A stretch of DNA of 64,000 nt. Source: Lentzea californiensis. GTDB taxonomy: Bacteria > Actinomycetota > Actinomycetes > Mycobacteriales > Pseudonocardiaceae. How positions within the stretch are numbered: the stretch's first letter is position 1; every line of letters begins with the position of its first letter. The position numbers were made by a program, and so were the translations under genes. The notes under the pieces were generated by a model, which was not told the origin of the DNA, made no database searches, and was given only the letters and a program-made list of their open reading frames with translations. The DNA lies in the NCBI RefSeq assembly GCF_024648825.1, contig NZ_JANBBE010000019.1, forward strand, positions 1-64,000, in the 5' to 3' direction. Positions 49,610 through 58,965 of the stretch are shown here, in pieces.

Positions 49610-50590
49610 TCAGCCCTCCCGCCGCGTGCGCGGGTCCAGCAGCAGGTAGCCGATGTCCGCGAGCAGGTTCGCCACCAGCACCGCCAGTGTGATCACCAGG
49701 AACACTCCCTGCATCAACGGGTAGTCCTTCGCGCCGATGCCCTGGAACAGCACGTATCCCAGGCCCGGGTAGGAGAACACCATCTCGACCAGCAGGGCGC
49801 CGCCGACGATGAAACCCAGCGACAGCGCGAAACCGGAGATCGACGGCAGCACGGCGTTGCGTGCGGCGTAGGCGAACATGATCCTCTTCTGCGTGAGGCC
49901 CTTGGCCCGCGCGACGAGCACGTAGTCCTCCGCCGTCACGGTCACCATCATGTTGCGCATGCCGAGGATCCAGCCGGCCACCGAGCTCACGACGATCGTG
50001 ATGCCGGGCAGCACGGCGTGCTCCAGGACGCTGCCGATGAACTCGCCGGAGAACTCCGGCACGAGGCCCGGCGCGTAGCCGCCGGACGCCGGGAACAGCG
50101 GCCACGTCACGGAGAACAGCGAGATCGCGATCAGCCCGAGCCAGAAGTACGGGATGGACGACAGGAACGTCGTGATCGGGATGAGGTTGTCCATCCACGA
50201 ACCGCGCTTCCAGCCCGCGTAGACGCCCAGCAGCGTGCCGAGCAGGAACGCGATGACCGTGGTGACGCCGACCAGCCCGAGCGTCCACGGCATGGACTGC
50301 GAGAGCACGTCGGCGACGGGCGTCGGGAAGAACGTGAACGACAGCCCGAGGTCGCCCCGCACCAGGGAGGCCCAGTAGTCGACGTACTGCTCCCAGATCG
50401 ACTTGTTCTCGTCGAGCCCGAAGAGGACGTACAGCGACGCCATGGCGTCGCTGTTGAGCCGGCCGCCGAGCTTGGTGATCATCGCCTGCACCGGGTCGCC
50501 CGGGAGCAGGCGCGGCAGCAGGAAGTTCGCCGTGATCGCCGCCCAGAGGGTGACCAAGTAGAACAGCGCGCGGCGGAGCAGGAACGTCAT
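49610..50590 (-). CDS. ABC importer permease (DppB-like)
   Basis: This 326-residue permease shows the DppB fold: N-terminal helix [20 protein letters not shown] followed by [13 protein letters not shown], and coupling loop [20 protein letters not shown]. Six helices are visible. It starts at ATG 50590, overlapping the ATPase gene at 50587. Confidence 0.93.
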   Translation of the reverse strand: MTFLLRRALFYLVTLWAAITANFLLPRLLPGDPVQAMITKLGGRLNSDAMASLYVLFGLDENKSIWEQYVDYWASLVRGDLGLSFTFFPTPVADVLSQSMPWTLGLVGVTTVIAFLLGTLLGVYAGWKRGSWMDNLIPITTFLSSIPYFWLGLIAISLFSVTWPLFPASGGYAPGLVPEFSGEFIGSVLEHAVLPGITIVVSSVAGWILGMRNMMVTVTAEDYVLVARAKGLTQKRIMFAYAARNAVLPSISGFALSLGFIVGGALLVEMVFSYPGLGYVLFQGIGAKDYPLMQGVFLVITLAVLVANLLADIGYLLLDPRTRREG

Positions 50591-51492
50591 GCCGCCGCCT
50601 CCACGTACAACCAGCAGGCCGCCCAGTGCCCGTAGGAGTCGACCTCGGTGCGCGGTGGCGCCTCGGTCCAGCAGCGGGACTGCACCTTCGGGCAGCGCGG
50701 CGCGAACTGGCAGCCGGTGGAGACCTCGGCGGTCTCCTCCAGCGGCGCGTCCAGCGCGATCACCGACCGTTCCGGGTCGGGCGCCGACTCGATCAGCAGC
50801 TGCGTGTACGGGTGGGCCGGCCGCTGCGTCACGGACTCGCTGTCGCCGCCCTCGACGATCTGCCCGCCGTACATCACGAACGTCTCGTCAGCGAAGTAGC
50901 GCGCCGACGCGATGTCGTGGGTGATGTAGAGGACGGCGAGCTTCAGCCGTTCCTTGAGGTCCAGCAACAGGTTCAGCACGCCGAGCCGGATGGAGACGTC
51001 CAGCATGGACACCGGCTCGTCGGCGAGCAGCACCTCGGGACTGGCCGCGAGCGCCCGTGCGATCGCGACGCGCTGCCGTTGACCGCCCGACAGCTCGTGC
51101 GGGTACCGCGAGGCGAAGTCCACGGGCAGGTTCACCCGCTGCAGCAGCTCCTCCACCGTCTCGGTCCGCTTGTGGATCTTCAGCGGCCGGGTCAGGTGGT
51201 AGCGGATCGTGTGCACGGGGTTGAGGGACGCGAAGGGGTCCTGGAACACCATCTGGACCTTGCGCCGGTACTCCCGGACCCTCCGCACCTTCTCGCCGTC
51301 CAGCAGGATCTCGCCGGAGGTGGGTTCCACGAGCCGCGCGAGCAGCTTCGCCACCGTCGACTTGCCCGACCCGGATTCGCCGACGAGGGCGGTCACGCGC
51401 CCACGGCGCAGGACGATGGAGACGTCCTGCACCGCGCGCACGCGCTTGTAGGTCTTGACCAGACCCTTCGCTTCAAGCGCGACTTCGTTCAT
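50587..51492 (-). CDS. ABC importer ATPase 2 (OppF/DppF-like)
   Basis: This 301-residue ATPase has Walker [15 protein letters not shown], signature [15 protein letters not shown], Walker [12 protein letters not shown] and H-loop ITHDIASA. The C-terminal segment [15 protein letters not shown] carries cysteines of the OppF/DppF type. The stop and start overlap those of its neighbours, and the start lies right at the stop of the binding protein gene. Confidence 0.93.
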   Translation of the reverse strand: MNEVALEAKGLVKTYKRVRAVQDVSIVLRRGRVTALVGESGSGKSTVAKLLARLVEPTSGEILLDGEKVRRVREYRRKVQMVFQDPFASLNPVHTIRYHLTRPLKIHKRTETVEELLQRVNLPVDFASRYPHELSGGQRQRVAIARALAASPEVLLADEPVSMLDVSIRLGVLNLLLDLKERLKLAVLYITHDIASARYFADETFVMYGGQIVEGGDSESVTQRPAHPYTQLLIESAPDPERSVIALDAPLEETAEVSTGCQFAPRCPKVQSRCWTEAPPRTEVDSYGHWAACWLYVEAAA

Positions 51493-53136
51493 CTAGGACC
51501 CCGCGGGCTTCAGCTTCATGACGATCTGCAGGGCGTTCGGCAGGGTGGCCTGCGGCGGACCGTACGGGTCCTCCTCGGTGGGCCAGCCGACCCAGTTCTT
51601 CGTGCTGTACTCCGCACCGATCGGGCCGGCGGAGGTCGGGATCATGGGGACCTGCTCGACCATGATCTTCTGCAGCACCGCGAGGGCCTTGGCCCGCGCC
51701 GCGTCGTCCGGCGCGTTGGCGTACTCGGCCAGCGCCGCGGTCGCCTCGGGGTTGTTGTAGCGGCCGAAGTTCACCGCCGCGGTCTGCCCCATCGGCTTGA
51801 TCTCCGCGCCGTCCATGATGTTCTGGTACATCTCGTACGGCGTCGCGCCGGTGTTGGTCCAGCGCAGCGAGCCCTGGAACGCGCCGTTCGCGAAGTCGGT
51901 CGTCCACGAGTCCGCCGTCTGCGTGCGCACGGTCGCCTCGATGCCGATCTTCTTCAGGTCGCCCTTGATGATGTCGAGGACCGTCAGGTAGTCCGACCAG
52001 CCGGACGGGTTCGTGAGCTCGATGGTGACCGGCTTGCCGTCCGGCGCCTTGAGCACGTCGCCCTCGAGCTTGAAGCCGGCGGCCGTGAGCTTCTGCTTCG
52101 CCCCGTCCACGTCGATCTTGAACTTGGCGTCCTTGTACTCCGGCGCGAGGAAGGAGTCACCGGCGGGCAACGGCATGCCGGTCTTCGACTCGAGCTTCGG
52201 GAACAGGCGGGCCTCGCCCTTGACGAAGATCGCCTCGCGGTCGATCACGTCGCTCATCGCGGAACGCAGCGCGGCGTTGTCGAACGGCGCCACCGTCGTG
52301 TTCAGCCACAGGCCGTGGATGCCGAGACCGGCGGGGAACCAGAGCTTGTGGTGCGCCGGGTCCTTGTCGACGTAGAGCTTTTGGTAGTCCGGGATGAAGA
52401 CGTACGACCACTGGCTCGCGCCCGACGCCAGTGCGGTCGTCTGCGCCGTGTTGTCGTTGTACGAGGTGTACTGGATCTCCGGAACCTTGGGCAGTTCCTG
52501 CCAGTACTCCGCACGCCGGGCGATCGTGACGGTCTGCGAGGTGAACGACTTCAGCTCGTACGGACCGGTGCCGACGGGCTTCGGGTTCGTGTAGGTCGTC
52601 GGGTCGGGGATGGTGCTCCACACGTGCTGCGGAACCACCATCGCGCTGATGACCTTGTTGCGGTTCACGAACTGCGGACTCGCGAACGACACCTCGACCT
52701 TGTTGTCCGGCGTCGCCGTCGCGGTCTCGACCTTGAGCGAGTCGCGGTTGTTGAGCGCCGGCCACTTCTTGAGGATCTCGTACGAGAAGGCGACGTCAGC
52801 GGCCGTGAGCGGCTTGCCGTCGGACCACTTCACGTTCTCCCGGATCGTGAAGGTGACCTTCTTGTAGTCGGGCGTCCAGTCCCACTTCGTGGCGAGCCAC
52901 GGCACCGGGTCCTGGGCCGGGCGCGTGTTGTTCACGAACGCCAGCGGCTCGTAGATCTGGTAGCGGTAGCCGAGCGAGCCTGCCGCGGACGTGGGCAGGA
53001 ACGGGTTGTGGTTCTCGGTCAGCGGCCCGTTGGGCATGCCCACGGTCAGCACTCCGGCAGCCTTGGTGGCGCCACCAGAGGAGCAACCGGTCGCCGCGAG
53101 CGCCAGTGCTAACGCGACGATGACTGTTCTGCGCAT
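51493..53136 (-). CDS. ABC importer solute-binding lipoprotein (SBP family 5)
   Basis: This 547-residue binding protein has a lipobox ATGC near residue 18 and the SBP_bac_5 fold (MPNGPLTENHNPFLPTSAAG, then YEPLAFVNNTRPAQDP and KWSDGKPLTAADVAFSYEI). Family 5 binding proteins take peptides, but some bind cellobiose or longer beta-glucan oligosaccharides. It is the first gene of the importer/GH1 operon, with a LacI-type operator 25-44 bp before the start. Confidence 0.93.
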   Translation of the reverse strand: MRRTVIVALALALAATGCSSGGATKAAGVLTVGMPNGPLTENHNPFLPTSAAGSLGYRYQIYEPLAFVNNTRPAQDPVPWLATKWDWTPDYKKVTFTIRENVKWSDGKPLTAADVAFSYEILKKWPALNNRDSLKVETATATPDNKVEVSFASPQFVNRNKVISAMVVPQHVWSTIPDPTTYTNPKPVGTGPYELKSFTSQTVTIARRAEYWQELPKVPEIQYTSYNDNTAQTTALASGASQWSYVFIPDYQKLYVDKDPAHHKLWFPAGLGIHGLWLNTTVAPFDNAALRSAMSDVIDREAIFVKGEARLFPKLESKTGMPLPAGDSFLAPEYKDAKFKIDVDGAKQKLTAAGFKLEGDVLKAPDGKPVTIELTNPSGWSDYLTVLDIIKGDLKKIGIEATVRTQTADSWTTDFANGAFQGSLRWTNTGATPYEMYQNIMDGAEIKPMGQTAAVNFGRYNNPEATAALAEYANAPDDAARAKALAVLQKIMVEQVPMIPTSAGPIGAEYSTKNWVGWPTEEDPYGPPQATLPNALQIVMKLKPAGS

Positions 53137-53160
53137 GGGGGAATCTCCCGATACGACGGT

Positions 53161-53180
53161 GTATGAGAGCGCTCTCTCAT
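53161..53180. promoter_or_regulatory. LacI-type operator upstream of the importer operon
   Basis: TATGAGAG (53161-53168) and CTCTCATA (53173-53180) are inverted around CGCT, and the core GAGAGCGCTCTC (53164-53175) equals the operators at 38829 and 38963. It lies 25 bp before the binding protein start, behind the LacI gene. Confidence 0.82.
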
Positions 53181-53251
53181 ACGTACGGCGAACTGGCCAG
53201 GCCGCATGCGGTGGCCTGGCTGGTCCGTTCAGTTGTGGTGGAGCGGGTGGG

Positions 53252-54247
53252 TCAGGGCGCGGATTCGCGCACGATCAACGAGGTCGGCAGCACCAGCGGG
53301 TGGTCGGGCATCGGCTGTCCCTCGAGCGTGGAGAGCAGCATCCGCGCGGCGGCGGCACCCATCTCCTGTGCCGGCTGGCGGATCGTCGTCAGCCGAGGTT
53401 CGGTGTGTCCCGCGACCGGGACGTCGTCGAATCCGACCACGGACACGTCGTCCGGGACGGTCCTGCCGGATTCCCGCAGCGCCCGCAGCACTCCGACCGC
53501 CGAGAGGTCGTTCTGCGCGAACACGGCGTCGAACGGGATTCCACTCGCGACGAGCTTGTCCACGGCGACCTCACCACCTTCCGTGGTGAAGTCACCGTCG
53601 ACGACGAGGTCCGGGTGCAGCGTCAGGCCCGCTTCCGCCAAAGCGAGCCGGAACCCGTCCAGCCTCGCCTGAGTGCACCCGAAGTGAGGGGGCCCGGTGA
53701 CGACGGCGAACCTGCGGCGGCCCGCCGCGACGAGATGCCTCGCGACATCCGCGCCTCCCTGCCGGTTCGTCGTCGTCACCGAAGGGAACTCCGGGTGCGA
53801 GCCGCGATCGTCGATCATGACGACCGGCAGTCCCGCCCGGTAGAGCGTGGAGATGTAGTGCAGGGCGTCCGGCGGCTCGACGACCAGCAGGCCGTCGAAA
53901 GCGTTGGCGGACACGTGGTTCGCGAACTGGTTGAGCGACTCGGGCCCGCGGTTCAGCGTGTACAGCAGCAGCCCGTACCCGTCGGCTTCGAGCGTGTCGA
54001 CGATGCCCTGCAGCACCTCGCCCATCCACGGCCAGGTGAGTGAAGGCGCGAGCATCGCGACGGTGCGGGTACGACCCCGCGCAAGACCGACGGCGCGGGC
54101 ACTCGGCACGTACCCGATCTCGTCGATGACCTTGCGAACACGTTGCGCCGTAGAGGCATCCACGTCCGGCTTGCCGTTCAGCACACGTGACACGGTCGCT
54201 TTGGACACCTGGGCGCGTTGGGCGACCTCTGCGATCGTGACACGCAT
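53252..54247 (-). CDS. LacI-family transcriptional regulator
   Basis: This 331-residue repressor has the HTH VTIAEVAQRAQVSKATVSRV and hinge helix PSARAVGLARGRTRTVAML. The ligand domain ends VGFDDVPVAGHTEPRLTTI and VRESAP. It lies directly upstream of the importer operon in the same direction. The operator GAGAGCGCTCTC is between them. Two palindromes sit upstream of its own start at 54273-54297. It probably controls this operon and through the shared operator the GH16 and DUF1996 genes. Confidence 0.92.
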   Translation of the reverse strand: MRVTIAEVAQRAQVSKATVSRVLNGKPDVDASTAQRVRKVIDEIGYVPSARAVGLARGRTRTVAMLAPSLTWPWMGEVLQGIVDTLEADGYGLLLYTLNRGPESLNQFANHVSANAFDGLLVVEPPDALHYISTLYRAGLPVVMIDDRGSHPEFPSVTTTNRQGGADVARHLVAAGRRRFAVVTGPPHFGCTQARLDGFRLALAEAGLTLHPDLVVDGDFTTEGGEVAVDKLVASGIPFDAVFAQNDLSAVGVLRALRESGRTVPDDVSVVGFDDVPVAGHTEPRLTTIRQPAQEMGAAAARMLLSTLEGQPMPDHPLVLPTSLIVRESAP

Positions 54248-54272
54248 GCCGAACTTCCTTCCGCCGCCTCCT

Positions 54273-54297
54273 GAAACCGGTTTCGGTACCGGTTCCG
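54273..54297. promoter_or_regulatory. Palindromes upstream of the LacI gene
   Basis: GAAACCGGTTTC (54273-54284) is a perfect palindrome, and CGGTACCG (54284-54291) is a second one directly behind it. The site lies 26-50 bp before the LacI start and has the central CG step of LacI operators, but its sequence differs from GAGAGCGCTCTC, so autoregulation may use another protein. Confidence 0.55.
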
Positions 54298-54511
54298 ACG
54301 AGGTGTGACGGAGTCAACAGCCTGACGTGAGGATTAGTCAAGAGCCTTGCCGGAAGTTCGTGAGAGCGTTTCCACAGCCCGGTGCATCAGCGCAGGTAGA
54401 ACACTGTCGCGGGCCCCGGATCGAATCACCTTGATCGATTCCTGCTTCCGTGTTCCCTTGCGCCGAACGGACTACGTGCCGCGTCTCAAGTGATCGTGCA
54501 CAATCGAGGTC

Positions 54512-55051
54512 ATGGGGGTTGTGACAGCGGTCAGCCGCAACGAGGAGTACACGTTCACCAAACCCGTGCGCGAGAGCATCACTTTGCTCGCCGGACTGGG
54601 TGTCGAAGGCGACGTCCACCAGGGCGTCACGGTCAAGCACCGATCACGGGTCGCACAGGACCCGACCCAGCCGAACCTGCGCCAGGTCCACCTGATGCAC
54701 GCCGAACTGTTCGACGAGCTGCGCGACAAGGGCTTCTCCGTGGCCCCGGGCGAGATCGGCGAGAACGTCACCACACGGGGCATCGACCTGCTCGCCCTGC
54801 CGACCGGAACGCTGCTGCACCTCGGCCCCGAGGCCGTGGTCGAGGTGACCGGCCTGCGCAACCCGTGCCTGCAGATCGACGCCTTCTCGAAGGGGCTGCT
54901 GAAGGAGGTCGTGGGCAAGGGTCCGGACGGTGAGCTCATCCGTCGCGCGGGCATCATGTCGGTCGTTCTGACGGGTGGCGTGGTCCGGCCCGGCGACGAG
55001 ATCCGCGTTCAGTTGCCCGCGGAACCGCATCGCCCGCTGGAGAAGGTCTGA
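54512..55051 (+). CDS. MOSC-domain protein
   Basis: This 179-residue protein has the MOSC sulfur-carrier fold: VEGDVHQGVTVKHR (family GDxxH), QVHLMHAELFDEL, GEIGENVTTRGIDLLALP and the essential Cys in LRNPCLQIDAF. MOSC proteins carry a persulfide or molybdenum cofactor and are found in Mo-dependent and YiiM-type detoxifying enzymes. The length matches stand-alone YiiM-like forms. No partner gene is adjacent. Confidence 0.92.
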   Translation: MGVVTAVSRNEEYTFTKPVRESITLLAGLGVEGDVHQGVTVKHRSRVAQDPTQPNLRQVHLMHAELFDELRDKGFSVAPGEIGENVTTRGIDLLALPTGTLLHLGPEAVVEVTGLRNPCLQIDAFSKGLLKEVVGKGPDGELIRRAGIMSVVLTGGVVRPGDEIRVQLPAEPHRPLEKV

Positions 55052-55058
55052 GCCCCGG

Positions 55059-55796
55059 CTATTCGTTGCCGAAGTGGTCGTCGAGGATCACCGAGATCGT
55101 CCGGGGCGCCTCGACCACCGCCAGGTGCGCCGCGTCCCCCACCACGTAGAGCTCGGAATCCGGCAACTCGTCCGCGATGTGCCGCACCAGCTCGGTAGGC
55201 GTCGCATGGTCCTGAGCCGCCGCGATCACCACGGTGGGCACGTCGATCTTCGCCAGATCCGGCCGGAGATCCATCCCCCGGACGGACTCGACACAGGCGA
55301 GATAAGTGGTCAGGTCGACCTTCAACAAGTCCGCACGGAAGCGCGCGACGACGTCAGGCGCACAGGTAGGCGTGAACCACAGCGACAACACCGCGTCCGC
55401 GACCGCCTCCATCCCGGACGAGCGCAGCAACGAGATCCGCGAGTCCAGCCGGGCCTTGTCCGGTACCCACGCGGTGGTGCACACGAGCGCCAGGCGGGAG
55501 ATCCGGTCGGTGTGCGCGGCCAGCCACATCCCCACCATGCCGCCGAGCGACACGCCGCAGTAGTACACCTGGCGCAGTCCCAGGTGGTCCAGCAGTTCCA
55601 CGACGTCGCCCGCCAGGTCCTCGATCGAGCAAGGCCCGGCGACCGGCGAGCTGGCACCGTGGCCGCGGTGGTCGAAGCGCAGCAGCCGGAACGGCAGGGA
55701 GAACTCGCGCCACAGTTCGGTGGTCGTGCCCAGGGCGTTGCCGAGCACCAGCACCGGCGCGTCTTCCGGCCCGGTCAGCGTGTGGTGAACGAGCAC
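55059..55796 (-). CDS. Alpha/beta hydrolase (3-oxoadipate enol-lactonase-like)
   Basis: This 245-residue hydrolase starts at GTG 55796, preceded by GGAGGTGG. It contains LVLGNALGTTTELW (oxyanion loop), RFDHRGHGASS, the nucleophile CGVSLGGMVGMWLA and a catalytic His in GDAAHLAVVEAP. The pattern is that of PcaD-like lactonases, though no protocatechuate genes are present. It is convergent with the MOSC gene, seven bases apart. Substrate unproven. Confidence 0.88.
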   Translation of the reverse strand: MLVHHTLTGPEDAPVLVLGNALGTTTELWREFSLPFRLLRFDHRGHGASSPVAGPCSIEDLAGDVVELLDHLGLRQVYYCGVSLGGMVGMWLAAHTDRISRLALVCTTAWVPDKARLDSRISLLRSSGMEAVADAVLSLWFTPTCAPDVVARFRADLLKVDLTTYLACVESVRGMDLRPDLAKIDVPTVVIAAAQDHATPTELVRHIADELPDSELYVVGDAAHLAVVEAPRTISVILDDHFGNE

Positions 55797-55977
55797 GGCG
55801 CCACCTCCTAGCGAGACCCCGACAACCGGAGTCTGCCTGGGGTGTTCCCCACTCGCACGACGAATCCAACCTGCGGATACCCGCTCGTCGACAACCACCG
55901 GCCTGGCCCCCGCCGAAACACTGTTACGGGGAGCAGAATGGGTACCTGCCGCAGCCACCGACCTCACCGGGAAGCCG

Positions 55978-56874
55978 ATGAACCCCGTTGCCCCGTTCGC
56001 GCACGAAGCCCTGTTCTACCGGGACGGGGACACCTTCCTCTCCGGTACGGCCAGATTCGTGACGGAGGGTGTCGACAGGGGCGAGCCGGTGCTGGTGGCG
56101 GTGCCCGAGGAGAGCATCGGCCCGTTGCGCGAGCGGCTCGGCGACGACGCGGAGCAGGTGCACTTCATCGACATGACCGAGGCCGGCCGCAACCCCGGGC
56201 GGATCATCCCAGGTGTGCTGATGGCGTTCAGCGCGAGCACCCAGCGCCGGTTCCGCGTGGTCGGCCAGCCGATCTGGCCTGGCCGCACCGACCTCGAGTA
56301 CCCGGCGTGCGTGCAGCACGAGGCGTTGATCAACACGGCGTTCGAGGGACGGCCGGGCGTCATCCTGTGCCCGTACGACGCGGCGGCGCTGCCCGCACAC
56401 GTGCTGGACGACGCGCGGCGCACCCATCCCGTCGTGATCGACGGCGAGCGGCGCGTGGCGAGCGAGTGGTACACGGAGCCCACCGGGCTGGCCGACATCT
56501 ACAACGTGGCGTTGCCGCCTCCGCCCGCGGACGCCGAGGTGCACTCGTTCTCCGTCGGCACGCTCGCGCACATGCGCAAGCTCGTGTCGGCGTACGCGCA
56601 CTGGCTGCGCCGCGAACAGGTCGAGGACCTGGTGCTCGCGGTGAACGAGCTCGCGACGAACAGCATCCTGCACGCATCGGGCCGCGGGGTGCTGCGGCTG
56701 TGGCGGGAGGGCGGCACCGTCGTGTGCGAGGTGAGCGACACGGGCTCCGGTTTCCCGCCGTCGTTCACCGGCCTGTCCGGCTTCGGGATCGTGATGGTGA
56801 ACCTGTTGTGTGACCTGGTTCGCACCCACACGAGTCACAGCGGTACCACCGTTCGAGTGTACTTGGGGCGGTAG
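55978..56874 (+). CDS. MEDS-domain regulator with HATPase (RsbA-like anti-sigma)
   Basis: This 298-residue protein has an N-terminal MEDS/DcmR sensory domain (residues 10-165: EALFYRDGDTFLSGTARFV, VHFIDMTEAGRNPGRIIP, LPAHVLDDARRTHPVV) and a C-terminal GHKL ATPase (residues about 190-298: LVLAVNELATNSILHASGRG, VCEVSDTGSGFPP, GLSGFGIVMVNLLCDLV). It lacks a phospho-acceptor His, so it is a serine-kinase or anti-sigma-like protein rather than a sensor kinase. Unknown partners; ATG 55978 lies 181 bp from the divergent hydrolase. Confidence 0.9.
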   Translation: MNPVAPFAHEALFYRDGDTFLSGTARFVTEGVDRGEPVLVAVPEESIGPLRERLGDDAEQVHFIDMTEAGRNPGRIIPGVLMAFSASTQRRFRVVGQPIWPGRTDLEYPACVQHEALINTAFEGRPGVILCPYDAAALPAHVLDDARRTHPVVIDGERRVASEWYTEPTGLADIYNVALPPPPADAEVHSFSVGTLAHMRKLVSAYAHWLRREQVEDLVLAVNELATNSILHASGRGVLRLWREGGTVVCEVSDTGSGFPPSFTGLSGFGIVMVNLLCDLVRTHTSHSGTTVRVYLGR

Positions 56875-56935
56875 GGAGTCACCGCCATCTCATCGCAATG
56901 CGCACGACACGATGACCTGTTTTCCTTGCACAGAT

Positions 56936-58234
56936 ATGACAGACCACCTCTCTCCCCTCGACATCGCTTTCCTCGCGATGGAGGGCGACACGAATCCGTT
57001 GCACCTCGGCGCGGTCGCGACCTTCGCACCGTCCACTCCGGTGCATCCGGCCCGCATCGCCGCGGTGCTCTGTGAACGGGCGCAAGAGATCCCGCGCCTG
57101 CGCCAGCGCGCCCGCACCTCGTTGCTCGGCGGCGCGCGCTGGGTGGAGGACCCCGGTTTCGCGCCGGAGGACCACGTCTTCACGCACCACACGCGCGGCC
57201 GTGACCGGTTCGCCACCCTGGTCTCGCACCTCATGGCGCAGCCGCTCGACCTCGCGCGCCCGCCGTGGGAGCTGCACGTCATCACCGGCCTCGCGGGCGG
57301 CAGGTTCGCCGTCGTCGCGAAGCTGCACCACTCGCTGTGCGACGGCATGAAGGCCGTCGGCCTGGGAATCCAGCTCTTCGACCCGTCGCGGCTGTCCATT
57401 CCGGACGCCGCGGAGCCGGTGGCGAAGTCGATCATCCCGTCGCTCCCGTCGCTGCGCGGAATCAAGGACGCGCTCGACATCGCGTCGAGCGTGCTGATGA
57501 ACACCCGCCCGCCGACGCTGAACTCGCCGGTGCTCACCGCGTCCACCCGGCCACGCCGCGTGGTGATGTCGCGCCTGGATCTTGCGGACGTGCACCGAAT
57601 CCGCCGCGCGCACGGCGGCACGGTGAACGACGTGCTGCTCGCCCTCGTCACAGGTGCGTTGCGCCACTGGCTTTCCGCACACGGCAGCGCGGGCCCCGAT
57701 TCGGTCGTGCGCGCCCTGATCCCGGTTAACCAGCGCTCACGCTCCGGCGACGGCGGCTCGGGCAACCAGATCTCCGGTTTCCTGGTCACGCTGCCGGTCG
57801 GCGAGGCGGACCCGGTGGAACGGCTGCGGAACGTCCGCGCGCAGATGGAGTCCGCGAAGGCCGCCGGCCCGGACCGGGGTGCCGGGGCGCTGCCGCGGCT
57901 CGCCGACAAGGTGCCGCCGCTGGTCCACCGCCTGGCCGCGCCGGTCATGGGCCGCTGCGCGCCGCTGCTCTTCGACACGCTGGTCACCTCGGTGCCGCTG
58001 CCGTCCGTCGCCCTGTCCCTGGACGGCGCCGCGCTGTGCGAGATGTACCCGGTCGCGCCCGTCGCACCCGGCCACGCCGTCGGCATAGCGCTGTCCGTCT
58101 ACAAGTCATCTGTCCACGTCTGCCTGAACACGAACCAGTCGTGGATGTCGGACGCGCACTGGCTCGACAGCGTGCTGCGCCGCGAGCTCTCCTCGCTCCA
58201 GGAGAGCAGGGAACTGGTGGGTTTGCCTAGGTAG
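56936..58234 (+). CDS. Wax ester synthase/diacylglycerol acyltransferase
   Basis: This 432-residue WS/DGAT enzyme starts at ATG 56936. The N-terminal LSPLDIAFLAMEGDTNPLHL and the catalytic HHxxxDG motif LHHSLCDGMK (His131, His132, Asp136) are present, as are LIPVNQRSR and the C-terminal NTNQSWMSDAHWLDSVL. It makes triacylglycerol or wax esters from acyl-CoA, a common carbon store in actinomycetes. It follows the MEDS gene by 61 bp in the same direction but may have its own promoter. Confidence 0.94.
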   Translation: MTDHLSPLDIAFLAMEGDTNPLHLGAVATFAPSTPVHPARIAAVLCERAQEIPRLRQRARTSLLGGARWVEDPGFAPEDHVFTHHTRGRDRFATLVSHLMAQPLDLARPPWELHVITGLAGGRFAVVAKLHHSLCDGMKAVGLGIQLFDPSRLSIPDAAEPVAKSIIPSLPSLRGIKDALDIASSVLMNTRPPTLNSPVLTASTRPRRVVMSRLDLADVHRIRRAHGGTVNDVLLALVTGALRHWLSAHGSAGPDSVVRALIPVNQRSRSGDGGSGNQISGFLVTLPVGEADPVERLRNVRAQMESAKAAGPDRGAGALPRLADKVPPLVHRLAAPVMGRCAPLLFDTLVTSVPLPSVALSLDGAALCEMYPVAPVAPGHAVGIALSVYKSSVHVCLNTNQSWMSDAHWLDSVLRRELSSLQESRELVGLPR

Positions 58235-58256
58235 ACGTGCGGGCAAACCTGTTTTC

Positions 58257-58922
58257 ATGAGCAACACCTTGGTCCTCGACGTGGACGGCACCCTGGTCGA
58301 CACCAACTACCACCACACGGTGGCGTGGCTGCGCGCCTTCCGCACGGTCGACATCACCGTGCCGGGGTGGCGCGTGCACCGTGCGATCGGCATGGGCGGC
58401 GACAAGCTGGTGGCCGCCGTAGCGGGCGACAAGGTCGAGCAGGACCATGGCGACAAGGTGCGCCAGGCCTGGGAGCGCAACTTCGACGAGGTGCTGGACG
58501 AGATCCAGCCGCTGGAGGGCGCACACCGCCTGGTCCGCGCCGCCACCGACCTCGGGCTGGCCGTGGTGCTCGCCAGCTCGGGCAAGCGCAAGCACGTCGA
58601 GCACTACCTGAAGCTGCTCGACCCCGGCGACGTCGCGTGGACGACCTCGGACGACGTCGAGGACAGCAAGCCGGCACCGGACCTGATCGAGGTGGCGCTG
58701 CGCGAGGCCAAGGGTGAGCGCGCGGTCGTGGTGGGCGACTCGGTGTGGGACTGCGAGGCGGCCGCACGGATCGGGTTGCCGTCGATCGGGCTGCTCACGG
58801 GCGGGTTCGGCGAGGACGAACTGGTCGACAGCGGAGCCTCGGCCGTCTACTCGGACCTGGACACGCTGCGGGCGGAGCTTTCCGACCTTCCGTTCGCCGT
58901 GGTGGAGGACCCGAAGGCCTGA
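58257..58922 (+). CDS. HAD-superfamily phosphatase
   Basis: This 221-residue HAD hydrolase has motif I DVDGTLVDTN (nucleophile Asp), motif II LASSGKRKHVE, and motif III/IV Lys with DVEDSKPAPDLI and VVGDSVWDCEAA. The helical cap after motif I marks it as a phosphoglycolate-phosphatase-like member. It follows the DGAT gene by 22 bp. The substrate is unknown. Confidence 0.92.
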   Translation: MSNTLVLDVDGTLVDTNYHHTVAWLRAFRTVDITVPGWRVHRAIGMGGDKLVAAVAGDKVEQDHGDKVRQAWERNFDEVLDEIQPLEGAHRLVRAATDLGLAVVLASSGKRKHVEHYLKLLDPGDVAWTTSDDVEDSKPAPDLIEVALREAKGERAVVVGDSVWDCEAAARIGLPSIGLLTGGFGEDELVDSGASAVYSDLDTLRAELSDLPFAVVEDPKA

Positions 58923-58965
58923 AATTCCGTTGCGGAGCCGTCCGGGCAGCCGATGCCCAGACCGC

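Noticed and set aside
46504-53136. Long plus-strand frames (for example 48059-50635 and 50626-53112)
   Set aside because: They are antisense shadows over GH1 and ABC genes, with compositions rich in His, Arg and Val and no domain match.
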